DNA of 64,000 bases. Origin: Massilibacillus massiliensis. GTDB lineage: Bacteria; Bacillota; Negativicutes; FLKF01. The notes under the pieces are model-generated. The model ran no database searches. It had not been told where the DNA came from and saw nothing but the letters and a program-made list of their open reading frames with translations. Positions within the stretch are counted from its first letter, which is position 1. Every line of letters begins with the position of its first letter. Positions 1 through 9,003 of the stretch are shown here, in pieces. The DNA lies in the NCBI RefSeq assembly GCF_900086705.1, contig NZ_LT575483.1, positions 1,953,894 through 2,017,893 of the forward strand, in the 5' to 3' direction. Position numbers and translations under genes: made by a program.

Positions 1-395
<395 letters not shown>

Positions 396-523
396 ATTTA
401 TTATTAGAAAGCCTAAAAGGCTCAATTAATATCTTGTTTCTTTTTAAAAGAAATTGTTTTTGTTTTGTGTTTATCTTACGATAGACACCGCACATCTGGC
501 ATTTATTACATCTACATTGTTTA

Positions 524-537
524 GTTTTCAGAGAACA
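524..537 (-). promoter_or_regulatory. boxA-like rrn antitermination motif
   Basis: On the minus strand this reads TGTTCTCTGAAAACT, close to the boxA-type leader element found ahead of 16S genes in Bacillus and relatives, where Nus factors load onto RNA polymerase. It lies between the second rrn promoter and the 16S 5' end, where such an element is expected. Confidence 0.6.
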
Positions 538-568
538 CTTGCTGGCAAGCTTCGTTGTCAGCTCATTT

Positions 569-598
569 ATATTAACACAACGTTTAAGTTGTTGTCAA
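569..598 (-). promoter_or_regulatory. rrn promoter P2
   Basis: The minus strand shows TTGACA (593-598) and TTAATA (570-575) separated by 17 bases; TAATAT with an 18-base spacer is an equivalent reading. This is the downstream member of a tandem pair ahead of the 16S gene. Confidence 0.85.
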
Positions 599-641
599 CA
601 TCTTTTTTATCGCCGCGCTTTGTTCATCAGCGACTTGTATT

Positions 642-670
642 ATGTTACACGTTTTATTCGATTATGTCAA
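642..670 (-). promoter_or_regulatory. rrn promoter P1
   Basis: The minus strand shows TTGACA (665-670), a 17-base spacer and TAACAT (642-647). Tandem strong promoters of this type are usual for rRNA operons. Confidence 0.85.
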
Positions 671-804
671 CACCTTTTTGAAAGTTTTTTAAAACTTTTT
701 TATAAAAAACTAATCAATTCTTCGCACGGCAATGTTTCAGCCCACTGAAACGCGCTCCTTGTTTTGCTTCTTCTATTATATAGTCGTTTCTAATTATAGT
801 ATAG

Positions 805-992
805 AGAGCAGATGCTTTACATAAGAAAACAATCCAACGAAGGCAATGAGATGAATCAGAGTCTATACGGAGTAAAACCGACTTATGTCTGACCGTAGGG
901 AGTTTAAGTCGGTTTTGCGGTCTTAGCATTTGTACTACCTTAAGATTCATCTCGCGCCGTCTTGCCTGTTTTCGTTGTGAAGTATCTGCTCT
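805..992. repeat. Long imperfect palindrome, copy 1 of a structured repeat family
   Basis: About 190 bases fold on themselves in nested steps. AGAGCAGAT near 805 pairs with ATCTGCTCT near 984, GAGATGAATC (848-857) pairs with GATTCATCTC (944-953), and AAAACCGACTTA (874-885) pairs with TAAGTCGGTTTT (905-916). The apex holds CTGAC followed by GAGTTTAA, which recurs in the same order and orientation in the element at 4441-4580. It sits about 100 bases beyond the stop codon of the dehydrogenase gene at 1089-2069. It could be a mobile palindromic unit, a 3'-end RNA structure or a weak terminator; nothing here decides which. The rest of 396-1088 beyond the rrn promoters holds no convincing gene. Confidence 0.6.
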
Positions 993-1088
993 CGCATTGC
1001 AAAATAAAAGCATCTTACCTATAACCTTATCACAAAGTCTTTCAAAATAAAAATACAACTTAACATCTGCAGCTAACTTACCCAGTAA

Positions 1089-2069
1089 CTAATCTTTTAA
1101 AATATCATGTTTCTTCAACGTGTCTGTAAGCGTCTGCGCACTTCTTCTTATTTTTATTACTTCATCTTCCTGCAACGAAACTGCCAGCCGTCGTTCTACT
1201 CCATTCTCTGTAACCAAGCACGGTAAGCTAAGTGCTACATTATGGATACCGTATTCTCCTTGCAATGTTGTAGAAACAGGTAGAATAGAACGTTCATTGA
1301 ATAGTACTGCCTTCGCTATACGACATACCCCCATTGCAATTCCATAATTCGTCCATCCCTTGTGATCTACAATGTCACTTGCCGCCCGAATTACTTGATC
1401 ATCAACCCAGCTGCGGTCAAGTGGTTTTTCAGGTTGAAAATAATCTTCAAACTTTTTTATAGGAATGCCTCTAATACTAGTCAAGCTCCATGCCGCGAAA
1501 GCAGATTTACCATGTTCACCAAGCATAAAACCATTGACATCTTTTGCATCAATTCGATAATGATCTGCTAGAATGCGCTGAAAACGCAGCGTTTCCAGCG
1601 TCGTCCCTGTGCCAAGCAAGCGATCTATTGGATAATCAAAAAAGTTAGCTGCATAATATGTGGTGATATCAAGTGGATTGCTAATCATAAGAATAACTGC
1701 TTTTTTCGTATGTTTTGTTATTTCCCTCATAACTTTACGAATCACATCAATATTACATGCAGCAAGGCGCAAACGATCGCGAACTTCTCCCGGTTTTAAT
1801 GGCGGGAGTGAGCGTCCTGCAAACCCAGCCGCAATAATAATCAAGCGTGCATCCCTACATTCTTCATAGTCTCCATCATATACTTTTATATTTTGACTAT
1901 AATTACAGGCTGTAGAATGACTTGCATCTAATGCCTCTCCATGCGCTTTCTTTTTATCAATATCAACAACAGCAATTTCTGATACCAATTGAAAAGCAAT
2001 TGCACGATTCAATACAGCCGCACCTACGTGTCCCATACCTATAATAACCATTTTATTTTTCAACGACAT
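1089..2069 (-). CDS. L-2-hydroxyacid dehydrogenase (lactate dehydrogenase family)
   Basis: The 326-residue protein has the NAD-binding Rossmann start IGMGHVGAAV, the conserved NPLD near residue 130, the substrate-carboxylate Arg in ETLRF and the catalytic His in GEHG. It should reduce a 2-oxoacid to the L-2-hydroxyacid with NADH. The position that is Gln in true lactate dehydrogenases (QKPGET) and Arg in malate dehydrogenases is Leu here (PLKPGEV). That fits broad 2-hydroxyisocaproate-type enzymes better than strict LDH. It starts at an ATG behind AAAGGAG. It is the last gene of a co-directional set with an amino-acid binding lipoprotein and an aminotransferase, so the likely substrate is a keto acid made from an amino acid. 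Substrate choice is inference. Confidence 0.85.
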   Translation of the reverse strand: MSLKNKMVIIGMGHVGAAVLNRAIAFQLVSEIAVVDIDKKKAHGEALDASHSTACNYSQNIKVYDGDYEECRDARLIIIAAGFAGRSLPPLKPGEVRDRLRLAACNIDVIRKVMREITKHTKKAVILMISNPLDITTYYAANFFDYPIDRLLGTGTTLETLRFQRILADHYRIDAKDVNGFMLGEHGKSAFAAWSLTSIRGIPIKKFEDYFQPEKPLDRSWVDDQVIRAASDIVDHKGWTNYGIAMGVCRIAKAVLFNERSILPVSTTLQGEYGIHNVALSLPCLVTENGVERRLAVSLQEDEVIKIRRSAQTLTDTLKKHDILKD

Positions 2070-2153
2070 AATCCGACTCCTTTACTTTTAACGCAAAATC
2101 TAGCTACTTATTATTACAATGATAGAACTTTGCCTGTTCATTATGCTTGAAAC

Positions 2154-2999
2154 TCATTTACTATTTTCTTGTTCTGGTAAAATATATTCGCCCAAAAATT
2201 CCTTTGATAATTTTTCTAGCGTTCCATCTTGTTTCATTTCGCGAACAGTTGCATCTATTTTATCCGCTAAGAATTTTTCGTTTTCATCATTTTTACGCAA
2301 AATAAAGAATGTTGGAATCGGCGTAATATTTTTACCGACAATTTTAAGGTTTAGATTATGCGATTGATTAATCTCCTTTACAGTAATCGGATCGGCCAAA
2401 GTAGCATCCGCTTTACCATCGACAACCATATAAATCGTTTCGGCTGTTCCCTTGTCTGTAACTAAGAATTCAATTTTAGGTTCAGCTGTTTGATTGTATT
2501 CTTTTAAAATTCTATAACCTGGGCTGGTCGATGTAACCGAAACTTTCTTTCCTCTTAAATCTTCAATCGTTTTAATATCATTGCGCTCACTGATAACAGT
2601 AATTCGATTATTTTTATAATTATTAGCTTCATTTGTATAATAGTATTTACTGTCTCTTTCATTATTGTGGGTCATTTGATTGGCTATAATATCAATTTGG
2701 TTTCCTTCTAGTGCGACAAAAGCGCTCGACACGCTCATTGTTTTAAATTCAAATCTAATATCCTTATTTCTTTTTTCTACTTCTTTAAGAATTTCAATAT
2801 CAAATCCTGTTAATTGATCTTTATCATTTACATAACTGTACGGTTTAAAGGTTCCACGAGTGCCAACATAATAGGTCTTAGCCGCACCACTATTCTCTTC
2901 AACTTTTTTTTGTTCTTGCAGCCCACAGCCAGCCATGATATAAGTTGCCGACAAAAATATCATAATTAAAAAATAAGTACACCATTTATTTCTATACAT
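2154..2999 (-). CDS. Amino-acid ABC transporter substrate-binding lipoprotein
   Basis: 281 residues with an N-terminal hydrophobic segment ending in a lipobox (IMAGC, Cys about residue 25), followed by a bacterial solute-binding family 3 domain: KPYSYVNDKDQLTGFDIE near the front, then DLRGKKVSV and a region ending in KEFLGEYI. Such proteins sit on the outer face of the membrane and deliver polar or branched amino acids to a permease. No permease or ATPase is encoded nearby, so it must use components encoded elsewhere or act as an orphan. A good AAAGG site precedes the ATG. It lies 58 bases after the aminotransferase gene, most likely in one transcript. Confidence 0.85.
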   Translation of the reverse strand: MYRNKWCTYFLIMIFLSATYIMAGCGLQEQKKVEENSGAAKTYYVGTRGTFKPYSYVNDKDQLTGFDIEILKEVEKRNKDIRFEFKTMSVSSAFVALEGNQIDIIANQMTHNNERDSKYYYTNEANNYKNNRITVISERNDIKTIEDLRGKKVSVTSTSPGYRILKEYNQTAEPKIEFLVTDKGTAETIYMVVDGKADATLADPITVKEINQSHNLNLKIVGKNITPIPTFFILRKNDENEKFLADKIDATVREMKQDGTLEKLSKEFLGEYILPEQENSK

Positions 3000-3057
3000 A
3001 TTGGTTCACCTTTCTTTCCTTTTATTTCTATGAACCTCACAACTTGTAAAGTTCTGT

Positions 3058-4245
3058 TTAAACCGATTTTAACTTTTTGAATCTTTCTATTACTTCCGCT
3101 AATACATTTTCTTTTTTACAAAATGCCAACCTTAACCAAATTTTTCCATTCGGCGAAGTTTGCTGCGGGTAAAATCCTGATAGCGGCCTAGCTGATACAC
3201 CGAAATTCTCAGTAATATAGCGGGCAAATTTTAAATCATCCGTCCACCCAAATTGAGAAAAATCAACAAGTAAAAAATAGCCGCCTTCTGGCTGCAAATA
3301 TGGAATTTTTAAAGCATCAAATCCAGCTTTTAATAAATTCAGCCGCCGTTTATATGCTTTTCTTAAATTTACATAATAATCTTCATGACTACGAATTGCT
3401 GCTGCCATTCCCATCTGCAACGGCAACGCGGAACTCAAGGTTAAATAATTGTGTGCCTTACGAATGCCGTTTGTCAGCACGGGCGTCGCAATCACATACC
3501 CAAGCCGCCAGCCTGTAACACTATAAGCTTTCGAAAAACCATTCATGATAATCGTCCGTTCACGCATATTGGGTAAAGTCCAAATTGAAATCGGTGCTTT
3601 TTCTTCATAATAGATTTCATTATAAATTTCATCCGTGATCACAATTAAATCATATTTTTGTGCGATTTCAGCCACACCTTGAATTTCTTCAAAACTAAAA
3701 ATTCGTCCCGAAGGATTATGCGGTGAATTAAAAATGATTGCTTTTGTATGCTTTGTAATTGAGGCTTCAAGTTTAAACTTCTCTAAGCGAAAATTTGGTT
3801 GCGTTAATTCTACATAAACAGGTATACCCCCGCATAAATGTATATCTGCGGCATAGGCAGCAAAAGAAGGTGTAAAAACAATGACTTCATCCCCCGGATT
3901 GATCAAAGCTAACAATGCTGCTGCCATCCCTTCTGTCACACCATTGCAAATTGTGATTTCCTGCTCTGCATGAAAATGTATCCGCGTCTTTTGCTGAAAT
4001 CTACTAGCTATTCCTTCACGTAAACTCTGTATCCCTTGCGTTGGTGCATATTGATTAAAGTCCTGTTCAATTGCTTCAACAGCAGCTTTTTTAAATAAGA
4101 GATCGGTTGAAAAATCTGGTTTGCCGCTGCCCAAATCAATCGCCTGGTGCTGCAAAGCAAGCGCCGCTAATTCTTTAAAACGTGGTATTGTTATTTGATT
4201 TATTCGTTCTGAAATTTTGTTTTCGGCATGAAGTAAATACGTCAT
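3058..4245 (-). CDS. PLP-dependent class I/II aminotransferase
   Basis: 395 residues of fold-type I aminotransferase. NSPHNPSG binds substrate and cofactor, DEIYNEIYYE carries the Asp that contacts the PLP ring nitrogen, and SKAYSVTGWRLGY holds the Schiff-base Lys. The family includes methionine, aromatic and kynurenine aminotransferases; the exact donor cannot be read. An upstream GTG at 4260 is in frame but overlaps the ribosome binding site GGGGAG. The ATG at 4245 has correct spacing and is chosen. It is the first gene of the aminotransferase, binding-protein, hydroxyacid-dehydrogenase set, and its leader carries a terminator hairpin. Confidence 0.88.
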   Translation of the reverse strand: MTYLLHAENKISERINQITIPRFKELAALALQHQAIDLGSGKPDFSTDLLFKKAAVEAIEQDFNQYAPTQGIQSLREGIASRFQQKTRIHFHAEQEITICNGVTEGMAAALLALINPGDEVIVFTPSFAAYAADIHLCGGIPVYVELTQPNFRLEKFKLEASITKHTKAIIFNSPHNPSGRIFSFEEIQGVAEIAQKYDLIVITDEIYNEIYYEEKAPISIWTLPNMRERTIIMNGFSKAYSVTGWRLGYVIATPVLTNGIRKAHNYLTLSSALPLQMGMAAAIRSHEDYYVNLRKAYKRRLNLLKAGFDALKIPYLQPEGGYFLLVDFSQFGWTDDLKFARYITENFGVSARPLSGFYPQQTSPNGKIWLRLAFCKKENVLAEVIERFKKLKSV

Positions 4246-4280
4246 AATGTTTCTCCCCACAATAAATTTTACAAATAAAA

Positions 4281-4318
4281 AAAGGCTGGAGACATCTTTT
4301 CAGATGTTCTCCAGCCTT
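4281..4318 (-). terminator. Intrinsic terminator in the aminotransferase leader
   Basis: A near-perfect 17-base stem (GGCTGGAGA... on the minus strand) is followed on that strand by seven T residues. It lies after the promoter at 4385-4414 and before the start codon at 4245, so it would end transcription ahead of the gene unless relieved. The roughly 60 bases before it show no recognised riboswitch. Confidence 0.75.
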
Positions 4319-4384
4319 CATTTATTATGATCAGCTTTTGCAAACAAATTTTTATAAATATGTAATTTTAAATTTCTTGTTATG

Positions 4385-4414
4385 AGAATATCATATTCAT
4401 TTATATGCTGTCAA
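4385..4414 (-). promoter_or_regulatory. Promoter of the aminotransferase operon
   Basis: The minus strand shows TTGACA (4409-4414), an 18-base spacer and TATTCT (4385-4390). Transcription would begin near 4378, about 130 bases ahead of the start codon. Confidence 0.7.
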
Positions 4415-4440
4415 TATAAATAAAATTAGCCTCAAAAGAG

Positions 4441-4580
4441 ATACTGGGTATAAGAAAATCACTAAAGGTACTAAGACGAATTCGAAGGTGTCAAAGGAAA
4501 ACTAATTCAGCTCTGACGAAGAGAGTTTAAATCAGCTTTATGAACTTAGACTTCTAAATTCGTCTTGTACTGTCTTATTC
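4441..4580. repeat. Long imperfect palindrome, copy 2 of a structured repeat family
   Basis: The outer arms pair as GTAC plus TAAGACGAATT near 4468-4482 with AATTCGTCTTGTAC near 4557-4570, and ATAAGA pairs with TCTTAT further out. The inner arms flank an apex with CTGAC then GAGTTTAA, shared with the copy at 805-992. It begins about 20 bases beyond the stop of the SDR gene at 4600-5610, in the same orientation relative to that gene as copy 1 is to its gene. Confidence 0.6.
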
Positions 4581-4599
4581 GTTTTTATCATAGAAAATG

Positions 4600-5610
4600 T
4601 TATCTTTTAACTTTCCCCACACTGCGAAGCCATTCTACTGAATCGACCATGGTTTCCTCAAATGGCCGTGTATGATAACTTAATTCTTTTATCGCCTTTT
4701 CCGAAGAAAAATTATTGTTGCGTGTCAAATTATAAATTTCAAATTCTAAAACTTTTTGGTTTTTCTCAGTTTCTGAACTATGGCTTCCCTTCTCCTGCAT
4801 TTGCAGCATTTGCTCCTTTGTAAGAATTGTTTCAATTCGTTTTGCCCCACTAGCTTGACTTATAAGATCAAACATCCGCCGCATGGTTACCAGTTCATTG
4901 CTCATAATATACCCTTCACCTTTACGCCCGTTTTTCACGCAAGAAATGACTCCATCCGCAAGATCTCGCACATCTACAGAATTAAACGTACCTTCAATTC
5001 CAACAGTCATTTTGCCTTGACAATAACGTATGATAAATTCGGCAACCGGCCCATAAGCATAATCATTGGGTCCACAGATGCCGGACGGATAGATAACAGA
5101 AGCATCCAAGTTTTTTTCTTGTACCATTTTTAAAACATATTGCGTTGCAAGTGCTTTTGTTTTTGCATAATATCCTACTACTTGGTCTGGGAGAAACATT
5201 GCAGGCTCTTGAATGATTTGATTTCCTGGTGCCTCGGCAATAGCACCGGTAGAACTAATATATATTAGTTTTTTTACTTTTTTCGCCACACAAAAATCTA
5301 CGATATTCTCCGTACCCGTAACGTTGATATCATATACTTTCTGGCTGAAATCTGGAGAAAGAGAAACAATACTCGCACAATGAATCACAACGATCTCTGT
5401 ATGCGCAGGTACTGTAAAAAACTTTTCAAGCGACGTTTTATCTATCAAATCACCAAGAACAATCTCCGCTTGATCGGGTAAATAGTTTATAACAGGATCA
5501 CCGGCTAATACAAGCACTTTCATCTTTTTATTTTGCGCGGCTAATTTTTTTGCAATATTCATTCCTAGAAATCCGGTAGCGCCAGTTACTAAATAAATTG
5601 TTTCTTTCAT
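4600..5610 (-). CDS. NAD(P)-dependent extended SDR (epimerase/dehydratase family)
   Basis: 336 residues. The Rossmann motif VTGATGFLGMNIAKKL is at the N terminus, GDLIDKTSLEKF gives the usual Asp, ISSTGAI the catalytic Ser region and YYAKTKALATQYV the YxxxK pair. This is the extended short-chain dehydrogenase group that includes dihydroflavonol-reductase-like and nucleoside-sugar enzymes. The substrate cannot be predicted. An in-frame GTG at 5634 overlaps the AAAGGATG binding site, so the ATG at 5610 is used. It appears to be a single-gene unit with a candidate operator upstream. Confidence 0.82.
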   Translation of the reverse strand: MKETIYLVTGATGFLGMNIAKKLAAQNKKMKVLVLAGDPVINYLPDQAEIVLGDLIDKTSLEKFFTVPAHTEIVVIHCASIVSLSPDFSQKVYDINVTGTENIVDFCVAKKVKKLIYISSTGAIAEAPGNQIIQEPAMFLPDQVVGYYAKTKALATQYVLKMVQEKNLDASVIYPSGICGPNDYAYGPVAEFIIRYCQGKMTVGIEGTFNSVDVRDLADGVISCVKNGRKGEGYIMSNELVTMRRMFDLISQASGAKRIETILTKEQMLQMQEKGSHSSETEKNQKVLEFEIYNLTRNNNFSSEKAIKELSYHTRPFEETMVDSVEWLRSVGKVKR

Positions 5611-5691
5611 ATTAATCTGACATCCTTTCTTCACTACTTAGAAATTGATCCAATTCAACTCTTCCTACTTTATCGTTTTAGCTCCTTACAA

Positions 5692-5711
5692 ATTAGTATG
5701 CACATTCTAAT
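5692..5711. promoter_or_regulatory. Palindromic operator candidate upstream of the SDR gene
   Basis: ATTAGTATGCACATTCTAAT has matching arms ATTAG.ATG and CAT.CTAAT around a short centre. It is about 80 bases upstream of the SDR start, where a MarR- or TetR-type repressor might bind. No regulator is adjacent. The rest of 5611-5800 shows nothing else. Confidence 0.35.
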
Positions 5712-5799
5712 TACAATCATGAAATTTTAAACCTTTGCTATTTTTGATTAACGTCGTCCTTTTATAAATGAGTTACTTACTGAAGATCATAAAAAAAAT

Positions 5800-5840
5800 T
5801 AAGACACGTTAACTGCTATACTCCAGTTAACGTGTCTTAA
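5800..5840 (-). terminator. Terminator of the ribose-type operon
   Basis: A perfect stem of about 16 bases (AAGACACGTTAACTG and its complement) is followed on the minus strand by eight Ts. It lies about 145 bases past the ribokinase stop; 5841-5985 contains no gene. Confidence 0.8.
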
Positions 5841-5985
5841 CCTTAAATATTGAAAGAAACGATCAAAAAAATTCTCTAAATATAAATAAACGTCCTCAAT
5901 ATAAAACTTCTTAAACCCTAATGATTAATAGGATTTAGAAACTAGGACTCCTTACGAACATTTTATTAAAGTTCACCCACAGAAT

Positions 5986-6912
5986 TTATATATTCTGCCT
6001 TCTCGCCAAGAACGATCTCACTTCATCTTCCGAAGGATAAGACATCTGTGTACCTGATTTCGTTACACTCAAGGCAGAAAATGCACTTGCCTCTTTCATT
6101 GCATTTCGTACATCTTTTGTTTTCACATAATGATTCGCAAAAGATCCAATAAATGCATCCCCGGCACCAGTCGCATCTTTCGCCTCCACTTTATATGCCG
6201 CAAAAAAATAAAACTCGTCCTGGGACAACCACATCGAGCCCCTGCTTCCCATTGTCACCAGCACATTTTTCACACCTTGCTGCACCAGATGCTGTGCCGC
6301 CCTCTTTATTTCATTTTCTGATCCTACCGGCATTCCTGTTAATATTTCTAGTTCCGTTTCATTCGGAACAAAAAAATCACATTTACATACCATATCTATA
6401 TCCAAATCTTTCACTGCCGGAGCTGGATTTAATAAAACCGGAATGTCATTTTCATTGGCAAATGCAATTGCATATGCAACCGTATCCATAGGAATTTCCA
6501 ATTGCAGTAATAGCAAATCACATTCTTTTAATGTTTCAGAAGCTTGGTCAATATCAATAGGTAAAAGAGAATTGTTTGCACCTTTATGAATTAAAATGCG
6601 ATTTTGAGAGGACTCGTCTACAATAACAGTTGCCATACCACTTGGCGTATTCGGCACTTTCTGAACAAATTGCGTATCAATTTTATGTTGTTTAAAATTT
6701 TCAATCGTAGTATCACCAAATATATCATCACCGACTTTTGCCAGCATGATAACGCCCGCCCCCATTTTCGCTGCAGCAATCGCTTGATTTGCTCCCTTGC
6801 CTCCGCAACTTATAGAAAAATCAAAAACTTCCTTCGTTTCACCTGCTACAGGAACTTTATCAACATATGACATAAGATCTACCATACAAGAACCAATCAC
6901 CGCTATTTTCAT
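5986..6912 (-). CDS. rbsK: Ribokinase (PfkB family)
   Basis: 308 residues. The first PfkB signature GGKGANQAIAAAKMGA is near residue 38, and the C-terminal signature DATGAGDAFIGSF holds the catalytic Asp. It phosphorylates a free sugar, in context ribose or a related pentose, at the 5 position with ATP in the cytoplasm. The start chosen is MKIAVIG at 6912, preceded by GGGAG; longer in-frame starts run into the upstream regulator gene. It is the last gene of the ABC transporter operon, 16 bases after the LacI-type gene. Confidence 0.9.
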   Translation of the reverse strand: MKIAVIGSCMVDLMSYVDKVPVAGETKEVFDFSISCGGKGANQAIAAAKMGAGVIMLAKVGDDIFGDTTIENFKQHKIDTQFVQKVPNTPSGMATVIVDESSQNRILIHKGANNSLLPIDIDQASETLKECDLLLLQLEIPMDTVAYAIAFANENDIPVLLNPAPAVKDLDIDMVCKCDFFVPNETELEILTGMPVGSENEIKRAAQHLVQQGVKNVLVTMGSRGSMWLSQDEFYFFAAYKVEAKDATGAGDAFIGSFANHYVKTKDVRNAMKEASAFSALSVTKSGTQMSYPSEDEVRSFLARRQNI

Positions 6913-6928
6913 TTCAGCATCTCCCTGT

Positions 6929-7936
6929 TCATTTGGATTTAAGAGTACAAACACTGTCCCTTTCAATAAGTTCATTACAAATTTGAATTTTGATTTTTAG
7001 TGTTGTATTTGTTTTAATCAATTCAATCAAACGTTGTACTGCCAATTGGCCCATTTCCTGCTTAAAAACCCGAATGGTCGTAAGTGCAGGTATAAAGACA
7101 TTACAAAAAGGTAAATCATCAAAACCAATAAATGATAGATCCTCCGGAATTCGATAACCGTTTTTCTGAAATGCTTTCATCGCACCAAGCGCAATAATAT
7201 CATTATCAGCGAAAAAGGCGGTAGGTAAATCAGGTTTCTTTTGCAGAATTCGATCCATTTCGATATATGCCCCATCTAGGGTAGGCGGTACAGAGAAAAA
7301 ATACTTCGTATCTACTTCTAAGTTTCTATTATGCATAGCTCGTTCATATCCTTCTTGGCGAAACCGAAAATTTTGAATACGAATTGCGCTCTTTAAATAA
7401 CCAATACGTTGGTGTCCTTTATCAATTAAGGATTGTACAGCCTGAAACACAGAATCTACATTATTCATAAGAACCGCATTAAACTCCAAATTTTCAAACC
7501 AGCTATCCAGCATAACCAGTGGTACCGGAATATTTTGAAACATTTTTGCATCCTGTTCAGAAAGTTCCGTTCCCATAAACAAAATGGCTGAAGTGCTATC
7601 ATTTAAAATTTGGAGTAAACGCTCTTGATAATCTGAACTGGCTTTATACAAATTAAAAATTGTTGTACTATATCCGGATCTTCTGCTCTCATTTTCAATT
7701 CCTTCCAACAAGGCAGCAAAAAATGGTGAATCAGAAAAAATCATTCCGCTATCCTTATATAAGACAAGCTTTATATTTGTTATTTTACTTTCATGAAGGT
7801 AACCATATTCCTGCGCAATTTTTATGATTTTTTTTGCAGTTTCTGCATTTACGCCTTTCTTGTTGTTCAGTGCATTTGAGACTGTTGCGGGAGAAAATCC
7901 GGATAATTGACTGATTGTTTTAATATTGATCTTCAT
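6929..7936 (-). CDS. LacI-family transcriptional regulator
   Basis: 335 residues. An N-terminal LacI helix-turn-helix (KTISQLSGFSPATVSNALNN) is followed by a periplasmic-binding-protein-like sensor domain. The start overlaps the rbsC stop as ATGA, so the two are translationally coupled. Placement between rbsC and rbsK suggests that it represses this operon in response to the transported sugar. It is encoded inside the operon it probably controls. Confidence 0.88.
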   Translation of the reverse strand: MKINIKTISQLSGFSPATVSNALNNKKGVNAETAKKIIKIAQEYGYLHESKITNIKLVLYKDSGMIFSDSPFFAALLEGIENESRRSGYSTTIFNLYKASSDYQERLLQILNDSTSAILFMGTELSEQDAKMFQNIPVPLVMLDSWFENLEFNAVLMNNVDSVFQAVQSLIDKGHQRIGYLKSAIRIQNFRFRQEGYERAMHNRNLEVDTKYFFSVPPTLDGAYIEMDRILQKKPDLPTAFFADNDIIALGAMKAFQKNGYRIPEDLSFIGFDDLPFCNVFIPALTTIRVFKQEMGQLAVQRLIELIKTNTTLKIKIQICNELIERDSVCTLKSK

Positions 7937-8967
7937 TCTTTGAATTCATTGCGCGCCTGCAATGCGATCTTCTCCTGTAAATTTCGTTGAAACTGATCCA
8001 CAATCACCGCTAAAATGATCACCACGCCTTTGATAATCATCTGCCAAAATTCAGATACCCCACTCATCACCATACCGTCACTGATCACACCGATAACAAA
8101 TGCACCGACGATCGTTCCACCAATCGTTCCAATCCCGCCTGCCATAGAAGTTCCGCCAAGAACGGCTGCCGCAATTGCATTCATTTCCCAAGTCTGCCCC
8201 GTTGCGGGATGTGCAGCCTCTAATTGGGAGGCCGTAATGATGCCGACAATCGCCGCACAGATTCCTGAGAAAATATATACCAGTGTTTTTACCTGATCTA
8301 CCTTAATTCCTGATAATTTAGCAGTCTTTTCATTACCGCCAATTGCGAAGATATGCCATCCAAAAGTCGTTTTTTTCAAAAGAACTGCTGCAATAACCGC
8401 AATAAAAATTAAAATGATCGCACCAACCGGAATGCCCAGAATCCTACTGCCAAATACCGTAAAACCAACATTTCCAAGTGCCTCATTGCCGACGATATTC
8501 GAATACGTCGCTCCATTAGAATGCAGCATCGCAAATCCACGCCCGATATACATGGTGCCAAGCGTTGCAATAAAAGGTGCTACCTTACATTTTGTGATAA
8601 TCGTGCCATTGATCCATCCAACGACAGCACCAACAAAAATCGTAAACGCTACAACCAGCCAAACGTTAAAATAAAGCGTAACTCCCAGCATTTTTACTGT
8701 CAGACCTTCATTGATCATGCCACCGGCAATCATGCCGGCAAGACCGACTACTGCACCAACCGAAAGGTCAATTCCTCCGGTGATAATTACATACGTCATG
8801 CCGATTGCCAAAATGCCATATAGCGCTACATGTTTTGCAAGCAGCAAGAAGGTATTGGCGGATAAGAAATTTGGGGTAGTTGCACTGAAATAAACGAGCA
8901 ATAACACTAAAACAATGATGGTCCGCCCTTTTAATATCGCTAAGGCAAACGAATTTTTTGTTTTCAT
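7933..8967 (-). CDS. rbsC: Sugar ABC transporter permease, RbsC type
   Basis: 344 residues, almost entirely hydrophobic with about 8-10 membrane segments. It has the branched-chain/ribose permease features GIDLSVGAVVGLAG and AAAVLGGTSMAGGIGT, the latter being the EAA-like coupling loop region. It forms the membrane channel for the RbsA ATPase and RbsB receptor. It lies between rbsA and the lacI-type gene, overlapping the latter by four bases. Confidence 0.92.
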   Translation of the reverse strand: MKTKNSFALAILKGRTIIVLVLLLVYFSATTPNFLSANTFLLLAKHVALYGILAIGMTYVIITGGIDLSVGAVVGLAGMIAGGMINEGLTVKMLGVTLYFNVWLVVAFTIFVGAVVGWINGTIITKCKVAPFIATLGTMYIGRGFAMLHSNGATYSNIVGNEALGNVGFTVFGSRILGIPVGAIILIFIAVIAAVLLKKTTFGWHIFAIGGNEKTAKLSGIKVDQVKTLVYIFSGICAAIVGIITASQLEAAHPATGQTWEMNAIAAAVLGGTSMAGGIGTIGGTIVGAFVIGVISDGMVMSGVSEFWQMIIKGVVIILAVIVDQFQRNLQEKIALQARNEFKE

Positions 8968-9003
8968 CCTATGTCCATCCCTTTCGTCAAAACGATGAAG
9001 CAG

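Noticed and set aside
714-1058. 114-codon minus-strand frame between the rrn promoters and the dehydrogenase gene
   Set aside because: It runs through the long palindrome, has no ribosome binding site and no protein-like pattern.
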